64,000 bases of DNA, taken from NCBI RefSeq assembly GCF_037153975.1, contig NZ_JBBAYJ010000002.1, forward strand, positions 124,001-188,000. The letters run 5' to 3'. Origin of the DNA: Aquipuribacter sp. SD81 (GTDB lineage Bacteria; Actinomycetota; Actinomycetes; Actinomycetales; JBBAYJ01). The notes under the pieces are model-generated. The model had not been told where the DNA came from. It saw only the letters and a list, made by a program, of their open reading frames with translations, and made no database searches. Each line of letters opens with the position of its first letter. Position 1 is the first letter of the stretch. Position numbers and translations under genes: made by a program. Shown here one piece after another: positions 32,541-41,807 of the stretch.

Positions 32541-32716
32541 ACAGTCGTGCACGACCACCTGAGAGCGGGTCCTTCCGAGCACCGTCGACGCACGACTGTG
32601 TCGCGCACGACTGTGTGGTGCGCGACACAGTCGTGCGCGACACAGTCGTGCGCGACACAGTCGTGCGTGAGCGGAGCGGGACACACCACTCCCTCCGCAG
32701 GTCGTGCACGACCGAC
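32541..32716. repeat. CGCACGAC-family intergenic repeats, locus 2
   Basis: In the 370-bp space between convergent genes. Two CACGACTGTGTCGCG-type units are followed, after GGTG, by three inverted copies of CGCGACACAGTCGTG (15 bp each), so a long stem can form. TCGTGCACGACC flanks both sides (32545-32556 and 32702-32713). Further right, a 10-bp GACCGGCTTC tandem (about 32730-32757) is unrelated. No gene is visible in 32421-32790. Confidence 0.85.
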
Positions 32717-32790
32717 CATGACCGGCCTCGACCGGCTTCGACCGGCTTCGACCGGCCGGCGGACGGGCCGCCCTCGAAGCCGATCCGGCT

Positions 32791-35700
32791 TCAGAAGCCG
32801 AGGTCGGCGCGACGCTCGCGCAGCCAGTCCAGGTAGCGGTCCAGCCCCCAGTCCCGCGCGAGGCGCTCCGCCACGTCACCGTGCCGCCGTGCCTCGTCCC
32901 GCTCCCCCGCCGTCGCGGCGGCGAGCGCGAGGTACCCGTCGACCGGCCCCTGCGCGATGGCGATGCCGGCGACGCACATGCGTCCGGCGAGCGGCCGCAG
33001 CAGCGGCAGCACGCGCGCCGCCCGTGCGGCGTCGCCGGCGGCGGCCGCCGCCTCGGCCTCCCAGCAGTGCGTCCACGTGCTCGACCACAGCCCGGCGAGG
33101 TCCGGCAGCGGGTGGTGCGCCAGCGCCACGCGCAGCTGGTCGGGCCGGTCGGACCGGGCGAGAGCGGCGTGCAGGATCGGCCACAGCATGGGGTGCAGGT
33201 CGGCCGCCGCGTCGATGACGGCGCTGTGCTCGGCGAGGGACTCGTCCCACATGTGGAGCAGCAGCGCGTCCATGTTCGCCTCACGCTGCGGCCCCGGGAC
33301 GGCGACGTCGCGCAGCGCGTCGTAGTACAGCGTCACCGACTCCTGCAGGGCCGCGGCGTCGCCGCGCAGCGTCGCGAGGTTCGACTCGACGAGGTGGCGC
33401 GCCATGCGCACGTAGGGCAGCCGGTGGCGGCGGGCGAGGGCGTCGGCGCGCTCGGCGAGCTCCGCCCACCCGTCGGGCCCCTCGCGCTCCAGCCGGTTGC
33501 CGGCGAGAGCGAGTGCCGCCACCGACTCCGCGGCGGGGTCGCCCGCCCGCTCCGCCGCGCGCAGGGCCTCCTCGGCGTACCCGAGCTGCTCGTCGAGGCG
33601 CGCCGGGAACCACGTCGCGTGCCAGGCGGCCCGGTACGCCCACCACAGCAGCCAGGGGTCGTCGAGGCGACGGGCGGTCGCGAGACCCGCCTCGACGAGG
33701 GCGGCGCGCTCCGCCGCGGCCCCTCGGTCGTAGTACAGCTGCACCGCGAGGGAGAGCAGGAGGCGGCACCGCGCGGGGCTGTCGCCGCTCGGCAGCGCCT
33801 CGAGCGCCCAGCGCAGGTCCTCGAGCAGGTCGGCCCGTCGACGACGTCCCACTCCTGCGGTGTCCACAGCGCGTACCGGTTGAGGCCCGCCGCGGCCGTG
33901 GCGGCGAGCTCGGGGTCGCCGACCCCCCGCGCGATCGCGACTGCCTCCGTGCACGCCTCCACGACCGGCGGCCACACCGCGGCGAGGGCGGCGTCCTGGG
34001 CGAGGTCGAGCAGGAGCCGGTAGCGGTCGATCGGGTCCGAGCGCGAGCTGCGGCGCTGCGCGGCCACGGCCGCCTCCCGCCACTTGAACGCCTCCAGGTG
34101 CGCCGACAGGGCTCGGGCCTGGTCGGCCGCCGCGCGCGCCGCGGGCCACGCCCGGTCGGCGTGCGACGGGCCGGCCGCGGTCCAGTGCCGCGCGAGCTCC
34201 GTGGTGCGCTCGTCGGGCTCCACGTAGCGGGCGTCCGCCTCCTCGAGCAGCCGCGCGAGCCGGGCGTGGCGACGTGCCTGCTGCGACGCTCCGAGCGTGC
34301 GGAGCACCGCGTCCCGTGTCAGCGCGTGCGCGAAGGCCCACGTGCCGGTGCCGGTCTCCGCGACGAGCCCCTGCGCGACGGCGACGGCGAGCGCGTCCTC
34401 GGCCGCGTCCTCCTCGGCGTCGCTCGCGGCGGCCACGAGGGCGGAGCCGAAGGAGCGTCCGACGACCGCGGCCGTGCGAAGCAGCTCCTGCGTGACCTCG
34501 GGCAGGTCCCCGAGCCGGCGTCGTACGACGTCGAGGACGCCTCCGGGCACGGCGTCCGCGCTGCCGCCGGTGGCGGTGACCCGGGCGAGCTCGGCGAGGT
34601 AGAACGGGTTGCCGCCGCAGCGCTGGTGCCAGGCGGCGACCTCGCCGTCGGGCACGTCGGCGTGCGCGAGCGGGCGCACGAGCTCGGCCGCGGCGGCGAC
34701 GCCGAGGCCGCGCAGGTCGAGGCGCACGCTCTGGCGCCGCGCGAGGGCGTCGGCGGCGAGCGCGAGCGTGCCCGACGGCTCGGGGTGCGCGCGGCGGGAC
34801 ACGACGAGGGCGAGGCGGGCGTCGTCGGGGGCGCTGCCGAGCAGGTGCGCGAGCGCCCGGTGCGTCGCCTCGTCGGCCCAGTGCAGGTCGTCGAGCACGA
34901 GCAGGACGGGGCGCTCGGCCGCCGCGTCGAGCACCCCGCGGGCGACGCGCTCCCACGTGCCGAAGGCGGGTGCGTCGCCGGTGGGGACGAGCTCGAGCGG
35001 TGAGGCGGCGCCGGCGCCGAGGTCGCGCAGCACCTGCAGGAACGGCCAGAGCGGGGGCGCGCCGTCGTCCTGCGAGCAGCGCCCGGTCGCGACCGTCACG
35101 CCCCGGGCCCGGGCCGCGGCGGCGAGGTCGCCGAGCAGCGCGCTCTTGCCGATGCCTGGCTCCCCCACGACCACGCCGACGGCGGTACGGCCTGCGAGCG
35201 CCGCGTCGAGCAGGCCTGAGAGCGCGGCCTGCTCCTCGGCCCGTCCGACGAGAGCCGGTGGTCCCGGCACGGACGCCGGCTCGCTCGACGGCTCGCTCGA
35301 GGGCCCGCTCGGCAGGTCGCCCGGCGCCTCGCCCGACGGCTCACCCGGTACCTCGCTCGACGGCGCGCTCGCCGGCTCACTCTGCCGGGCCGGCGGGGCC
35401 GGCGGGGCCGGCGCGGCGACGGGCGGCGGGGGCAGCAGAGGGACGAGGAGGGCGGCCTCCTGCCGGAGCACGCGCCGCTCGAGGTCCTGCACGCGCGGGG
35501 TGGGGTCGAGGCCGAGCTGGTCGGCGAGCGCCTCGCGCAGGGTCCGTAGCGCGTCGAGCGCCTCGACCTGGCGTCCCGAGCGGTAGAGGGCGAGCGCGTG
35601 CAGGGCCCACACCTGCTCCGACAGCGGCTGCTCGGCCGTCGCGTCCGCCGTCCACGCGAGGGCGCCGGACGCGTCGCCGGTGGCGAGCAGCGCCGTCGCC

Positions 35701-36263
35701 CGGGCGAGCCGGCCCTCGGCGCGGCGGCGCTCCAGCCCCGCGCGCTCCTGCTCGACGTCGAGGTGGGCGGGCAGGTCGGCGTAGGGCGTCCCGCCCCACC
35801 ACGCGTCGACGGCCTCGAGCCGCTCGACCGTCCCCAGCACCACGTCGCGACCGGGCAGCGGCGGGCCGGCACCGCCCGGCAGCCGGGCCGGCAGCGGGTC
35901 GAGCACGCGCAGGCAGTCGTCGACCTCGCGCGCGAAGGCGTGTGCGTCGACCTCGTCGGGCGCCACGTCGAGGACGTAGCCGTGGTCGGTGGTGACGATG
36001 GCGGCGCCGCCGTCGGCCGCGGACCCGCGCAGCACCGTCCGCAGGCCCGACACGTACGCGTGGACGGCGGAGCGGACCGCGCGCGGCGGCGCACCGTCCC
36101 AGACGAGGTCGGCGAGCGCGTCGAGGGACACGGGACGCCCCGGCGTCATCGCCAGGGCCGCCAGCAGCGCCCGAGGCTTGCGCGCGCCGACCGGTGCGGC
36201 CGCCGCTCCCCCGTCGCCCGAGGGGCCGGGGACCCGCGTGGACCCGAGCACGAGGAGGCGCAC
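32791..36263 (-). pseudogene. BTAD/SARP regulator with AAA ATPase and TPR-like domains, disrupted by a 1-bp frameshift
   Basis: The gene encodes an about 1158-aa AfsR-like regulator when the frame is repaired. An OmpR-type winged helix (about 1-95: RKPRALLAALAMTPGRPVSL) is followed by a BTAD domain (about 100-245: EVDAHAFAREVDDCLRVLDP), a Pro/Ser linker, an AAA domain with Walker A VVVGEPGIGKSALLG and Walker B VLLVLDDLHWADE, and helical repeats. The frame breaks near 33836-33841: one frame ends its sense at TPQEWDVVDG, the other resumes at RADLLEDLRW. One missing C restores it. The GTG at 36263 is 6 nt after TACCGT (36270-36275). The DNA-binding and ATPase parts remain intact upstream of the break, so a truncated product could still bind DNA. 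A sequencing error is possible. Confidence 0.85.
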
Positions 36264-36307
36264 GCGCACACGGTAGGCGGCGACCCGGCCGTCGTACCCG
36301 GCAACGT

Positions 36308-36350
36308 GCAAGCCCGGCCCAAGCCCGACCCAAGGGGCGCCGGTCAGGCT
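36308..36350 (+). promoter_or_regulatory. SARP/BTAD-type operator: three CAAG repeats at 11-bp steps
   Basis: CAAG starts at 36309, 36320 and 36331. The last heptamer CCAAGGG (36330-36336) is 8 bp before CAGGCT (36345-36350), giving a start site near 36357 for the hemerythrin-like gene. The repeats also lie about 35 bp upstream of the regulator's own -10 on the other strand, so autoregulation is possible. Confidence 0.8.
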
Positions 36351-36428
36351 CGTCCCGACGCCCGGCGGACGGCCGGGACGCCCCACCAGGCCGCCGGACA
36401 CCGGGCGGCCCCCACGAGGAGAGCAGCC

Positions 36429-37148
36429 ATGACCACCACCTCCGGCACGACTCAGGTCGACCTGCCCGGCCAGGCCCACGTCGCCGACGGCCCGCACGAC
36501 CAGACCGGCATGTACCTCATGCACCACGCCTTCCGCCGCGACCTCGGCCGCTTCGAGGCTGCCGCCCGGGCGACCCCCGTCGAGGCGGCCGCGACGTGGC
36601 GGGCGCTGGAGCAGCGCTGGCACCGCTTCGGCGAGGTGCTGCACCACCACCACACCGTCGAGGACGACACGGCGTGGCCGCTCATGAAGACGCGGGCGAC
36701 CGAGGCCGGCGAGCCGGCGGCGGTGGAGGTGCTCGACGCCATGGAGGCCGAGCACGACCAGATCGACCCCGCGCTGCACGCGTGCGGGTCGGCGCTGCGG
36801 GACATGGTCGAGCACCCGTGCTCCGACCACCGCAACGCCCTCGCCGTGACCATCGCCTCGGCCCGCGCCGCCCTGCTCGCCCACCTCGCGCACGAGGAGA
36901 CGGACGCGCTGCCGCTGTGGCAGCGGCTGTTCACCGCCGCGGACCACGAGACGACGGAGCGCGCCGCGCGGTCCGGCTACCCGGCGTCGCTCATGTTCGG
37001 CTTCATGCTGCCGTGGATGGCCGACGAGCTGCCGGAGCCCGTCCTGCGTCGCGTCCTGGCAGACGCCCCGCCCGGGTACGGCCTCGCCCTCCGCCTCGCG
37101 CGCATCGGCTACGAGCGCAAGGAGCGGCGCGCGTTCGGCTACGCGTGA
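36429..37148 (+). CDS. Hemerythrin-like HHE-domain protein
   Basis: A 239-aa protein with the four-helix HHE pattern: MYLMHHAFRRDLGRF, EVLHHHHTVEDDTAWPLM, EVLDAMEAEHDQID and HEETDALPLW, giving the His/Glu/Asp ligands for a di-iron site. A C-terminal extension (SLMFGFMLPWMADELPEPVL) is shared by actinobacterial relatives. The protein may bind oxygen or nitric oxide or sense iron or redox state. A GGAGAGCAGCC site precedes the ATG. Transcription should start from the SARP-type site at 36308, so it is the regulator's immediate neighbour and likely target. Confidence 0.88.
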   Translation: MTTTSGTTQVDLPGQAHVADGPHDQTGMYLMHHAFRRDLGRFEAAARATPVEAAATWRALEQRWHRFGEVLHHHHTVEDDTAWPLMKTRATEAGEPAAVEVLDAMEAEHDQIDPALHACGSALRDMVEHPCSDHRNALAVTIASARAALLAHLAHEETDALPLWQRLFTAADHETTERAARSGYPASLMFGFMLPWMADELPEPVLRRVLADAPPGYGLALRLARIGYERKERRAFGYA

Positions 37149-37225
37149 GGCGTCGCCGCGGGTGACCGGGGGCCGCGCCGCGCACCATGGCGCGGCCCCG
37201 GCCGGGCACGACAGGATGGCGAGTC

Positions 37226-38641
37226 GTGAGCGCCCCGTCCCACACCGTGCACGCCGACGCCCCCGCGCAGCCGTACCTCACGCTGCGGGACCGGCCGACG
37301 CCGCGGGCCGAGCGCCACGCCATGGGCAAGGCGCTGCGGAAGCGGGTGCGGCGCCGGAGCCTCGGCGAGTGGGGCGTCGCCGACGACCGGGCCGACCCCG
37401 TCGACCTCGTCGAGCGCTCGCACGAGGGCCGCGAGGAGTGGCTCGTGCCGGCGCGGGTGGGGCGCATGGTCGCCTCGCCGTACGGCTTCCTGCGGGGCAG
37501 CGCGATCGTCATGGCCGCGGACTGCGCGGGCCTGCCCTCGACGGGCATCACGCCCGTCATCTGCGGCGACTCCCACGTCGGCAACTTCGGCTTCTACGGC
37601 TCGCCGGAGCGCGAGCTCGTCCTCGACCTCAACGACTTCGACGAGGCGCACCCCGGCCCGTGGGAGTGGGACCTGCGGCGGCTGTGCGCGAGCACGTGGG
37701 TCGCGGGGCGCCAGAACGGGCACTCGGAGGACGACTGCGCCGCCGCGGTCACGTCGTGCTCGGCGGCCTACCGGGCGCAGGTCCGGCGCCTGGCGGAGGA
37801 GCCGCTGCTGTCGCGGTCCTTCGAGCGCCTCGACCTCGAGCACCTGCTCGCCGCGACGAACGACGACGAGCTCGCCCGCGCCATCGAGCACGCCGCCGGC
37901 AAGGCGCGCAGCCGCACGAGCGACCGCGCGCTGCCGCGGTTCACGCAGGAGGACGAGGCCGGCGAGCGGCGGATAGTCGAGGAGCCGCCGCTCATCACGC
38001 GGCTCGACGCGCTGCACGCCGAGGCGCTCGCCGTCGGCCTCGACGACTACCTGGAGACGCTGCCGTCGCACTGGCGGCGCCTGCTCGGCGGCTACACAGT
38101 GCTCGACATGGCGCACAAGGTCGTGGGCGTCGGCAGCGTCGGGCTGCGCGCGTACGTCGCGCTGTGCGAGGGCAGCAGCCCCGACGACGTGCTGTTCCTG
38201 CAGCTCAAGCAGGCGCGGCGCTCGGTGGTCGCGCCGTACGTCCACGGCGACTCCGCCTGGCACGACCACCAGGGCCAGCGTGTCGTGGAGTACCAGCAGG
38301 CGCTGCAGACGGTCAGTGACCCGCTGCTGGGCTGGACGACGGTCGAGGGCCGGCAGTTCTACGTCCGGCAGTTCCGCAACATGAAGGGCACGCTCGCCCT
38401 GGACCGGATCGGCGCTGCCGCCTTCGCGGACTACGTCGGCATCTGCGGGCGCCTGCTCGCCAAGGGCCACGCCCGGACCAGCGGCGCCTCGATGATCGCC
38501 GGCTACGTGGGCAAGGGCGAGGTCCTCGACGAGGCGATGTGCCGCTTCTCCCGCGCCTACGCCGACCAGACCGAGGCCGACCACGCCGCCCTCGCCGCCG
38601 CGGTCCGCTCGGGTCGGGTGGCCGCTGAGCACGGCGTCTGA
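37226..38641 (+). CDS. DUF2252 family protein
   Basis: A 471-aa protein of the DUF2252 family, which has a phosphotransferase-like fold. Signatures are ICGDSHVGNFGFYGS and LDLNDFDEAHPGPWEWDL (Asp residues as in kinase-like metal sites), VLDMAHKVVGVGSVG and FLQLKQARRS. Its biochemical function is unknown. The GTG at 37226 was chosen from an AGGATGG site upstream; an ATG at 37187 is in frame. Repeat locus 3 follows its stop. Confidence 0.88.
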   Translation: MSAPSHTVHADAPAQPYLTLRDRPTPRAERHAMGKALRKRVRRRSLGEWGVADDRADPVDLVERSHEGREEWLVPARVGRMVASPYGFLRGSAIVMAADCAGLPSTGITPVICGDSHVGNFGFYGSPERELVLDLNDFDEAHPGPWEWDLRRLCASTWVAGRQNGHSEDDCAAAVTSCSAAYRAQVRRLAEEPLLSRSFERLDLEHLLAATNDDELARAIEHAAGKARSRTSDRALPRFTQEDEAGERRIVEEPPLITRLDALHAEALAVGLDDYLETLPSHWRRLLGGYTVLDMAHKVVGVGSVGLRAYVALCEGSSPDDVLFLQLKQARRSVVAPYVHGDSAWHDHQGQRVVEYQQALQTVSDPLLGWTTVEGRQFYVRQFRNMKGTLALDRIGAAAFADYVGICGRLLAKGHARTSGASMIAGYVGKGEVLDEAMCRFSRAYADQTEADHAALAAAVRSGRVAAEHGV

Positions 38642-38689
38642 CGAGCCCGTCGCTCGCTCCGACCACGGCGGTCCTGACGCGGCCGGATA

Positions 38690-39008
38690 GGTCGTGCACG
38701 ACCACCTCAGGAGGGTCCTGTCCTCGTGACGGTTACGCACGACCGTGTCGCGCACGACCGTGTCACGCACGACTCAGTCGCGGCCGACACAGTCGTGTGC
38801 GATGCAGTCGTGCGCGATGCAGTCGTGCGCGATGCAGTCCTGCGCGATGCAGTCCTGCGCGATGCAGTCGTGCGTGAGGAGACGACGGACGACCCCACCC
38901 CAGGACGGTCGCGCACGACACGGTCGTGCGTGAAGAGACGACGGACGACCCCACCTCAGGACGGTCGCGCACGACACAGTCGTGCGCGGGGAGACGACGG
39001 ACGACCCC
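38690..39008. repeat. CGCACGAC-family intergenic repeats, locus 3, with a 56-bp tandem
   Basis: Fills the 375-bp space between convergent genes. GGTCGTGCACGACC (38690-38703) begins it. CGCACGACCGTGTCG-type units follow, then five 15-bp copies of CGCGATGCAGTCGTG (38798-38872). From 38880 a 56-bp unit is repeated 2.3 times (copies begin at 38880, 38936 and 38992), each containing AGACGACGGACGACCCC and CGCGCACGACACGGTCGTGC. No gene is present in this interval. Confidence 0.88.
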
Positions 39009-39016
39009 GTCAGGCA

Positions 39017-40015
39017 TCAGCGTCGCAGCAGCCGCCGCAACCACGCGTAGCGCGCCTCGAAGGCGTCCGAGGCGAGCAGCGAGCCCGGCACGAGCCCGTC
39101 GAAGCCGTGGCAGCCGCCGGGCCACACGTGCAGCTCGGCGTCGCCGCCCGCGGCCCAGATGGCCGAGGCGTAGGCCACGTCCTCGTCGCGGAAGGTGTCG
39201 GCGGACCCGACGTCGACGTACGCCGGCGGCAGACCCGACAGGTCGCGCGCACGGGCGGGCGCCGCGTACGCGGGCACGTCCGGTCCGCCCGCGGCCTCGC
39301 CGAGCATGGCCCCCCAGCCGGTGGCGTTGGCCGTCCGGTCCCACACCCCCACGCCTGCCATCTGGAACGAGGACGGCGTCGAGTTCCGGTCGTCGAGCAT
39401 GGGGTAGACGAGCAGCTGCCCGCGCAGCGCCGGGGCGCCCCGGTCGCGCGCACGGAGCGCGAGCGCCGCCGCGAGGCCCCCGCCGGCGCTCGCGCCCATG
39501 ACCACCACCTGCGCGGGGTCGATGCCGAGCGCGGGCGCCTCGGCAACGAGCCACGTGAGCCCGCGCAAGCAGTCGTCGAGCGGACCGGGGTAGCGCGTCT
39601 CCGGGGCGAGCCGGTACTCCACCGACACCACCGCGAGCCGCAGCGCCTCGGCGAGCGCGAGGACCGGCATGAGGTCGCGTCGTGCGTTGCCGGCGACGAG
39701 GCCGCCGCCGTGCACGAAGTACAGGACCGGCACGGGGCCGGGCAGGTCGGCGTCGGTCGGCAGGCAGACGACGAGCGGGACGTCCGGCTGGTCCCCTTCC
39801 CCCGGCACGACCACGTCGCGCACCGCGAAGCGGCCGCCGCGCGACAGCGCCTCGTCGTCGGGGTCCGGGTCGGCGGGCGGGCGCTCGCGGACCGCGACGA
39901 CCTCCTCCGGCAGCATCGCGGTCACGAGCTCGTCGGCGTGCAGCTCGAGCGCCCGGGCGACGTCCGGGTCGAAAGGCGGGCGCACGACGTCGGTGCGCGG
40001 GGCGGGCAGGCTCAT
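39017..40015 (-). CDS. Alpha/beta hydrolase of the hormone-sensitive lipase type
   Basis: A 332-aa esterase. The oxyanion motif is VHGGG, the nucleophile lies in VVMGASAGGGLAAA (GxSxG), the acid in VDVGSADTFRDEDV and the His in PGGCHGFDGLV. It is cytoplasmic, with no signal peptide. The ATG overlaps the stop of the permease gene (ATGA), making it the fourth gene of an SBP-permease-permease-esterase operon. In this context it may remove acyl groups from imported oligosaccharides, which is inference. Confidence 0.88.
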   Translation of the reverse strand: MSLPAPRTDVVRPPFDPDVARALELHADELVTAMLPEEVVAVRERPPADPDPDDEALSRGGRFAVRDVVVPGEGDQPDVPLVVCLPTDADLPGPVPVLYFVHGGGLVAGNARRDLMPVLALAEALRLAVVSVEYRLAPETRYPGPLDDCLRGLTWLVAEAPALGIDPAQVVVMGASAGGGLAAALALRARDRGAPALRGQLLVYPMLDDRNSTPSSFQMAGVGVWDRTANATGWGAMLGEAAGGPDVPAYAAPARARDLSGLPPAYVDVGSADTFRDEDVAYASAIWAAGGDAELHVWPGGCHGFDGLVPGSLLASDAFEARYAWLRRLLRR

Positions 40016-40836
40016 CCCTTCACCGACCCCTGCAGCAGCGCGGACACGAACTGGCGCTGGAAGACGAGGAACACCAGCAGCGTGGGCGTGAGGATGAGCA
40101 GCGACCCCGCGCACAGCAGCGGGATGTCGGTGCCCCACTGCCCCTGGAACGCACCGAGCGCGCCGGCCATCGTCCGCTTGCCGGGGTCGTCGACGAGCAC
40201 GATGGCGAGGAGGAACTGGTTCCACGTCCACAGGAACAGCAGGATCGCCAGCGACGACAGCGCCGGCGCCGCGAGCGGCACGTGGATCCGCCACAGCTGC
40301 TGCCACGTGCTCGCGCCGTCGATCTGGGCCGCCTCCACGAGCTCCTTCGGCATGGTGACGAAGTGGGCGCGCATCCACAGCACCGCGAACGGCATGAACA
40401 GCCCGATGAGCGGCAGCACGATGGCCCACCTCGTGTTGAGCAGCCCGAGGTCGCGCATCTGGTAGTACAGCGGGATGACGATGCCCTCGAAGGGCAGCGT
40501 GAGCCCGAGCACGAACAGCAGGAACACGACACCGCTGCCCCGCATGCGCAGCTGGCCGAAGGCGTAGCCGGCGAGCGTGCCGAGCACGAGGGCGAGCGGC
40601 ACGACCCCCACCACGATGAGACAGCTCGACCACAGCAGGCGGCCCATGTCCGCGGACGTGAACGCCCGGGCGAAGTTCTGCCACTGCGGGTCCGCCGGCC
40701 ACGACAGGCCCTGCGGGTAGGTGCCGGACGGGTGCAGCGCCGTGGCGAGCAGGCTGACGAACGGCAGCACCGTCACGGCCATGAGCAGCACGAGGACGAG
40801 CCGGCCGAGCAGCGCCTCGCCGCGACCGACGATCAC
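40012..40836 (-). CDS. CUT1 sugar ABC transporter permease (MalG type)
   Basis: A 274-aa permease with six TM segments (for example LVLVLLMAVTVLPFVSLLAT and GVVFLLFVLGLTLPFEGIV). The EAA motif reads LVEAAQIDGASTWQQLW (about 185), which binds the ATPase. GTG at 40836 overlaps the upstream permease stop. No ATPase is encoded in the operon; in actinobacteria a shared ATPase (MsiK) usually serves such transporters. Confidence 0.9.
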   Translation of the reverse strand: MIVGRGEALLGRLVLVLLMAVTVLPFVSLLATALHPSGTYPQGLSWPADPQWQNFARAFTSADMGRLLWSSCLIVVGVVPLALVLGTLAGYAFGQLRMRGSGVVFLLFVLGLTLPFEGIVIPLYYQMRDLGLLNTRWAIVLPLIGLFMPFAVLWMRAHFVTMPKELVEAAQIDGASTWQQLWRIHVPLAAPALSSLAILLFLWTWNQFLLAIVLVDDPGKRTMAGALGAFQGQWGTDIPLLCAGSLLILTPTLLVFLVFQRQFVSALLQGSVKG

Positions 40837-41807
40837 GAGTCCCCCTTCCGGACGAGGTACTGCACCGGCAGGACGCACAGCAGCACGAGCGCCACGAGGA
40901 CGACCGCGAGCGCGGAGGCGAGCCCGATCTCGCGCGAGGCGAAGGCGAGGTAGTAGATCTGCAGCCCTGGTACGAGCGTCTGCCCGCCCGGACCGCCCTG
41001 GGTCGAGATGTAGACGATGTCGAAGCTCGCGAGGGCCGCGATGACCGTCACGGTCACGCAGACGGCGATCTCCTGACGCACGCCGGGCACCGTGACGGCG
41101 AGGAACTCCCGCACCGGCCCGGCCCCGTCGATCCGCGCCGCCTCGTACAGCGACGTGTCGATCTTCGTCATGCCGGACAGCAGCAGCAGGGTGCACAGGC
41201 CGAGCAGCACCCACGCGCCGATGACGCCGACCGCCGGCAGGGCCCAGTCGAAGTCACCGAGCCACGCCCGGGCCACCGAGCCGAGGCCCACCGCCCGCAG
41301 GAGCTGGTTGACGGCGCCGGTCGACGACAGAAGCCAGCTCCACGTGATGCCGGCCGCGACGAGCGGGATGACCTGCGGGAGGAACACGACGGTCCGGGCG
41401 ACCGTCGCGAGCCGGCTCGTGGCGATGCGCCGGATGGTCGCGGCGGTCACGAGCCCGAGCAGCACCGGCACGCCGCTGAAGAACAGGATGAGGGTGACGG
41501 CGTTGAGCAGGGAGCCGTACAGCGTCGGGTCGGTGACCACGCGCACGTAGTTGTCGAGCCCGACGGGCGTCGAGGGACCGACGCCGTTCCACTCGTACAG
41601 CGAGTACTGCGCCGTGATGGCGAGCGGCCGGAGCACGAAGACGCCGTAGAAGGCCGCGGCGGGCAGGACGAGGAGCCAGCCGACGAGGTCGTCGCGGCGC
41701 CGACGGGCGGCGCGACGCCTCGTGCGGTCCGACCCGTCCACCGGGGGACGGTCGGTCGCGGCCGCGGCCGTTCGCCGCGCCGCCGGTGGACGGGTCTCCG
41801 CGATCAC
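40833..41807 (-). CDS. CUT1 sugar ABC transporter permease (MalF type)
   Basis: A 324-aa permease with an Arg-rich N-terminus (about 1-40), six TM segments and the EAA motif SLYEAARIDGAGPVREFL near 227. It starts at a GTG that overlaps the stop of the binding-protein gene and ends overlapping the second permease, all by GTGA. Together the three proteins form one importer. Confidence 0.9.
   Translation of the reverse strand: MIAETRPPAARRTAAAATDRPPVDGSDRTRRRAARRRRDDLVGWLLVLPAAAFYGVFVLRPLAITAQYSLYEWNGVGPSTPVGLDNYVRVVTDPTLYGSLLNAVTLILFFSGVPVLLGLVTAATIRRIATSRLATVARTVVFLPQVIPLVAAGITWSWLLSSTGAVNQLLRAVGLGSVARAWLGDFDWALPAVGVIGAWVLLGLCTLLLLSGMTKIDTSLYEAARIDGAGPVREFLAVTVPGVRQEIAVCVTVTVIAALASFDIVYISTQGGPGGQTLVPGLQIYYLAFASREIGLASALAVVLVALVLLCVLPVQYLVRKGDS

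Noticed and set aside
33830-33845. Programmed -1 frameshift in the BTAD regulator
   Set aside because: No slippery heptamer or stimulatory structure is evident at the join, so a 1-bp deletion or sequencing error is more likely.
38745-38933. Small open frames with Met-Gln-Ser-Cys-Ala repeats in repeat locus 3
   Set aside because: They are translations of the 15-bp intergenic repeats, not genes; several frames are open for the same reason.
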